Below are positions 61,292-64,000 of a DNA stretch of 64,000 nt, piece by piece (the stretch's first letter is position 1; each line of letters starts with the position of its first letter). The notes beneath the pieces are model-generated. The model ran no database searches. It worked only from the letters and a program-made list of their open reading frames with translations, and had not been told where the DNA came from. The DNA is taken from contig JAMYHX010000109.1 of NCBI GenBank assembly GCA_025529335.1, positions 36,747-100,746 on the forward strand. The letters are read 5' to 3'. The stretch is from Rhizopus sp. PT2906 (Eukaryota > Mucoromycota > Mucoromycetes > Mucorales > Rhizopodaceae). The translations under genes and the position numbers were made by a program.

Positions 61292-63723
61292 TTAATAAGC
61301 AGCAGCAACTCCCTTCTTTCTCGGGTCGCTAGCAGCATGCAAAGTACCATTAGAGAACTTTCTAATAGCCTGTGATGCTGAGACGGTACCCGTTTCAGCC
61401 AAGTTTTGCAGCTAAAAGTAAAAAAAGTGAATATACGCTTAGATTTTATAATTCATAATAGTTACAGTATGACCTATCTTCTCTAATTGATTCAATATAT
61501 TCACATCATAACCTGTCTCAAATCCTACAACATTGGGAAATAGTTGATGGTGAATTCTAGGTGCACTGACAGCATCAAACACATTGTCACCAAAGTCGTA
61601 TGTGTTCAAGATAACCTACAAAAGAAGAAAGAAAGAAAAATGTTACGAAATGCATAGATCAAATATTCTTCTTCATCTTTTACATTCAATGTAGCCGTCA
61701 TTATTTGTGATCCTCCTGAGCCTCCAACTGCCATTTCAAGCTTGTTATTTTCTCCTTCGATAATGGTTGGTGTGATGGTAGATAAGGGTCGTTTACCAGG
61801 TGCTACGTACATCAGAAGGTTAGATACTAAAATAGTTTAAGAATACAAAGACGTACCAGCATAGTTGTATACACTTGGGTACAATCCAAAGTTATTAGGA
61901 ATTCCCGGGATAGAGAAATCATCCATTTCGTCGTTCAAAATGATGCCTGTCACAGGATCCATAAACTTTGCACCAAACATCAAATTCACTGTAGATGTAA
62001 GCGACACAGCGCCATCCTCTTTATCTATAACTGAAAGATGCATGGTTCCATGAGGATCTTTTGTATCGAATTTAGGGTGATAATATAAGGGTTCAAATGT
62101 TTTATCCTAAAAAAAAAAGTGTCAGATACGCTCCAACACTCCCTTTGTTCTTACATCTGATATATTCTTGCGAACGTACTCAGCCCAATCCTTGCTGATG
62201 ATTTCTTCTATACGCTTTTGATTATGAATGAAGTCAGGATCACCCAATTCAGTTCTAAATGCATATCCAAACTTGAGAGCTTCGACGAGTCTATGTATAT
62301 TCAGGGCAGTCGGACCGTCCTTTTGAAAATTGTAGGCTTCAATAATGTTCAATATACTGAGAAGTGCCGGCCCACTTGTAGGTGCTGAGCATGTAACCAC
62401 TTTTTTACCGTGATAAGAGGTGCTGATCGTAGGACGGATAAGAGGTTTATAATTTCTCATATCTTCCATTGTTAGAATACCGCCAGCTGCTTGTGTTGCA
62501 TTGACAATTGTTTGGGCAATTATGCCCTGAAAAGGAAAATGTCAGTTGCATGATATGTGACAATCAGCTAGTATATACCTCATAAAACACATCAGCTCCT
62601 TCTTCTGCAATGACTTTCAACGTCTGAGCCAGTTTAGTTCTTTTGATGATATCGCCTGGTTTAGCTATAACACCTGTAGGAGCATAGACTTCTGCAAATC
62701 CTGGTTCTTTTTCGATCCAAAGTTTTGATTTCTGTAAAGTTCATTCAGTAAATTCAATGATGCTATTCATCTACATTACCAGTAATTTACTATAGAGTAG
62801 GTCTGTTACTTCAAATCCTTCTTCTGCAACCTTGATAGCAGAAGCAAATAAATCCTTCCAAGGAAGCTTCCCGTATCTAATTTACAGTATGAACACATTT
62901 TTCCCTTTATTTTTGTTTAGTTTATACCTTTCATGTGCCAACTGAAATCCTCTTATTTCTCCACTATAAAAGGTCCAACTGATCAGCACATGTCTCATAC
63001 CTTTCTCATTCTCACTTACGGTACTCCTACAGCCAAACCTCCCCTTTGAGCTGCCATTGGATCATTGACAAACATATCTTTATGTGATGCAGCAGGCGCT
63101 GATTCACGAAAATCAATAAACTCAAAGGTTCCATTGGGTGAACGAATGAGCATGAATCCACCACTAGAAAAAGTGGATCAATATCTACTATCCATTTCCC
63201 CCCCCTCACAAAACAGAAACTTACCCTCCGATACCTACTCATGAGCCAATGAATATGACGCAATCTTTATCATGTATTATATTACCTGTTGCAAAACTAT
63301 TGACGACGCCAATACAAAGAGCAGAAGCAATGGCTGCATCAACAGCACCTCCACCATCCTTCAATACTAAAGTAAAGTCATGTTACTGCACAAGTCTGGA
63401 ATAACAAGTATATTTACTATCAAGTCCTGCATCAGAGCATTCTTTTAACTCAACTGCCACTGCGCCTTGATGTCCCACCACTAGGTGAGGTTCAGTATGA
63501 TTCTCTGTGTAGTTCAATGCATTATATTATTGCAGTCAAAGAATCTCTTTTTTGTTTTACCAGAGTATATGTCAATAGCAACCCTTTTGAACGGAAGCGA
63601 GGCGGTGGCAGAGATAAACATAAACATAATAACTGAAGCTGTAAATATAAACAGCCTGTTTCTCCTGATCTTTCTTTCATTTTGCCCCATGAAGGGTTGA
63701 CTTTCTTCGTCAACTGCAACCAT
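61292..63723 (-). CDS. Gamma-glutamyltranspeptidase
   Basis: Thirteen exons (63723-63561, 63504-63418, 63366-63286, 63234-63225, 63163-63020, 62963-62928, 62876-62780, 62731-62579, 62526-62155, 62106-61857, 61802-61684, 61615-61466, 61411-61292) give 593 residues. A single N-terminal TM anchor (residues ~25-45) makes it type II. Motifs are GGGAVDAAIAS, GIGGGGFMLI, ESAPA, and the autoprocessing site with nucleophile Thr402 in HGTMHLSVIDK, then LTSTVN, and GGSGGSQI. It cleaves glutathione and transfers gamma-glutamyl groups, typically at the vacuole or cell surface. Exon 4 is only 10 nt and supplies part of the conserved Gly run. Confidence 0.95.
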
Positions 63724-64000
63724 TATCTCAAACCAGAAAAAAAAAAAAAAACAAAAAACAAAAAAAAGCAAAGACCGTTGATAAAATCCCAATGAATTTG
63801 TCCCTGTTACTCGTCACGCAATTGTATTCCCAAGACTTAAAAAAAACGTTTATCCTCACAAATAGATATCCATTGTGTATGCGTATATGAGTGTGTGTCT
63901 GTGTCTGTGTCTGTGTACATGCTTTTATTTTGTTTTACCAAAATCGTATTTATTTATAAAAATGCAAGTGATTTATGTGTTGTTCAAAATCCAATTTATT
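63724..64000. other. Transpeptidase upstream region
   Basis: Promoter side of the preceding gene, with A-rich runs at 63735-63770 and a short GTGTCT repeat near 63890-63915. No gene was seen before the window edge. Confidence 0.55.

Noticed and set aside
1..64000. tRNA genes, rRNA, CRISPR arrays or riboswitches
   Set aside because: None was recognised by eye. No array of regularly spaced direct repeats is present; a covariance-model scan would be needed to exclude tRNAs.

Overview
The window is nuclear DNA of a fungus, most likely a mucoralean (Mucoromycota). It is AT-rich, its genes carry many 50-70 nt GT-AG introns, and it mixes conserved fungal genes with DNA transposon debris. Features typical of early-diverging fungi are a complete Sey1, a WDR81-type BEACH protein, an ADE2 with fused PurK/PurE parts, tandem P450s and a bacterial-type adenine DNA methyltransferase. 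No tRNA, rRNA or CRISPR array was recognised. All exon models were made by eye from splice signals and reading phase, without transcripts.

Layout. 1-1.3 kb holds a dispersed repeat and decayed coding fragments. 1.4-4.3 kb has three genes on the minus strand (MARVEL-like membrane protein, 2OG-Fe(II) oxygenase, mitoribosomal mL59). 5.3-6.5 kb is a broken MULE transposase between two long T tracts. 7.3-10.8 kb has a Lnt-like nitrilase/acyltransferase and a MAT2B/RmlD-like reductase (minus). 11.1-20.0 kb has Sey1 and a Mlp1/TPR-like coiled-coil nucleoporin (plus). 20.1-23.1 kb encodes an intron-containing Eco57I-type N6-adenine methyltransferase, convergent with an Ssh4/Ear1-like SPRY adaptor. 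24.9-27.2 kb is a Cid1-like nucleotidyltransferase.

27.4-37 kb is a transposon-rich island. It contains an IS630/Tc1-type relic, two near-identical ~554 bp repeats in opposite orientation, a Helitron fragment, an apparently intact bHLH gene, a complete but dead Tc1 element with target-site duplications, a MITE-like inverted repeat and a zinc-knuckle ORF.

38.1-39.8 kb has two small unrecognised genes. 40.5-46.5 kb is one 18-exon WDR81-like gene, divergent from ADE2 (47.0-48.8 kb). 49.5-51.2 kb is an F-box/LRR frame interrupted by three stops but no frameshift. Then follow a CMC1-like gene, a TPT-family transporter and Ykt6 (51.4-55.6 kb), two tandem P450 genes with the same exon plan (56.6-61.2 kb), and a gamma-glutamyltranspeptidase with a 10 nt exon (61.3-63.7 kb).

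Several genes share membrane traffic as a theme (Sey1, Ssh4-like, WDR81-like, Ykt6), but nothing indicates that they are physically co-regulated. The strongest candidate for an under-described system is the methyltransferase.
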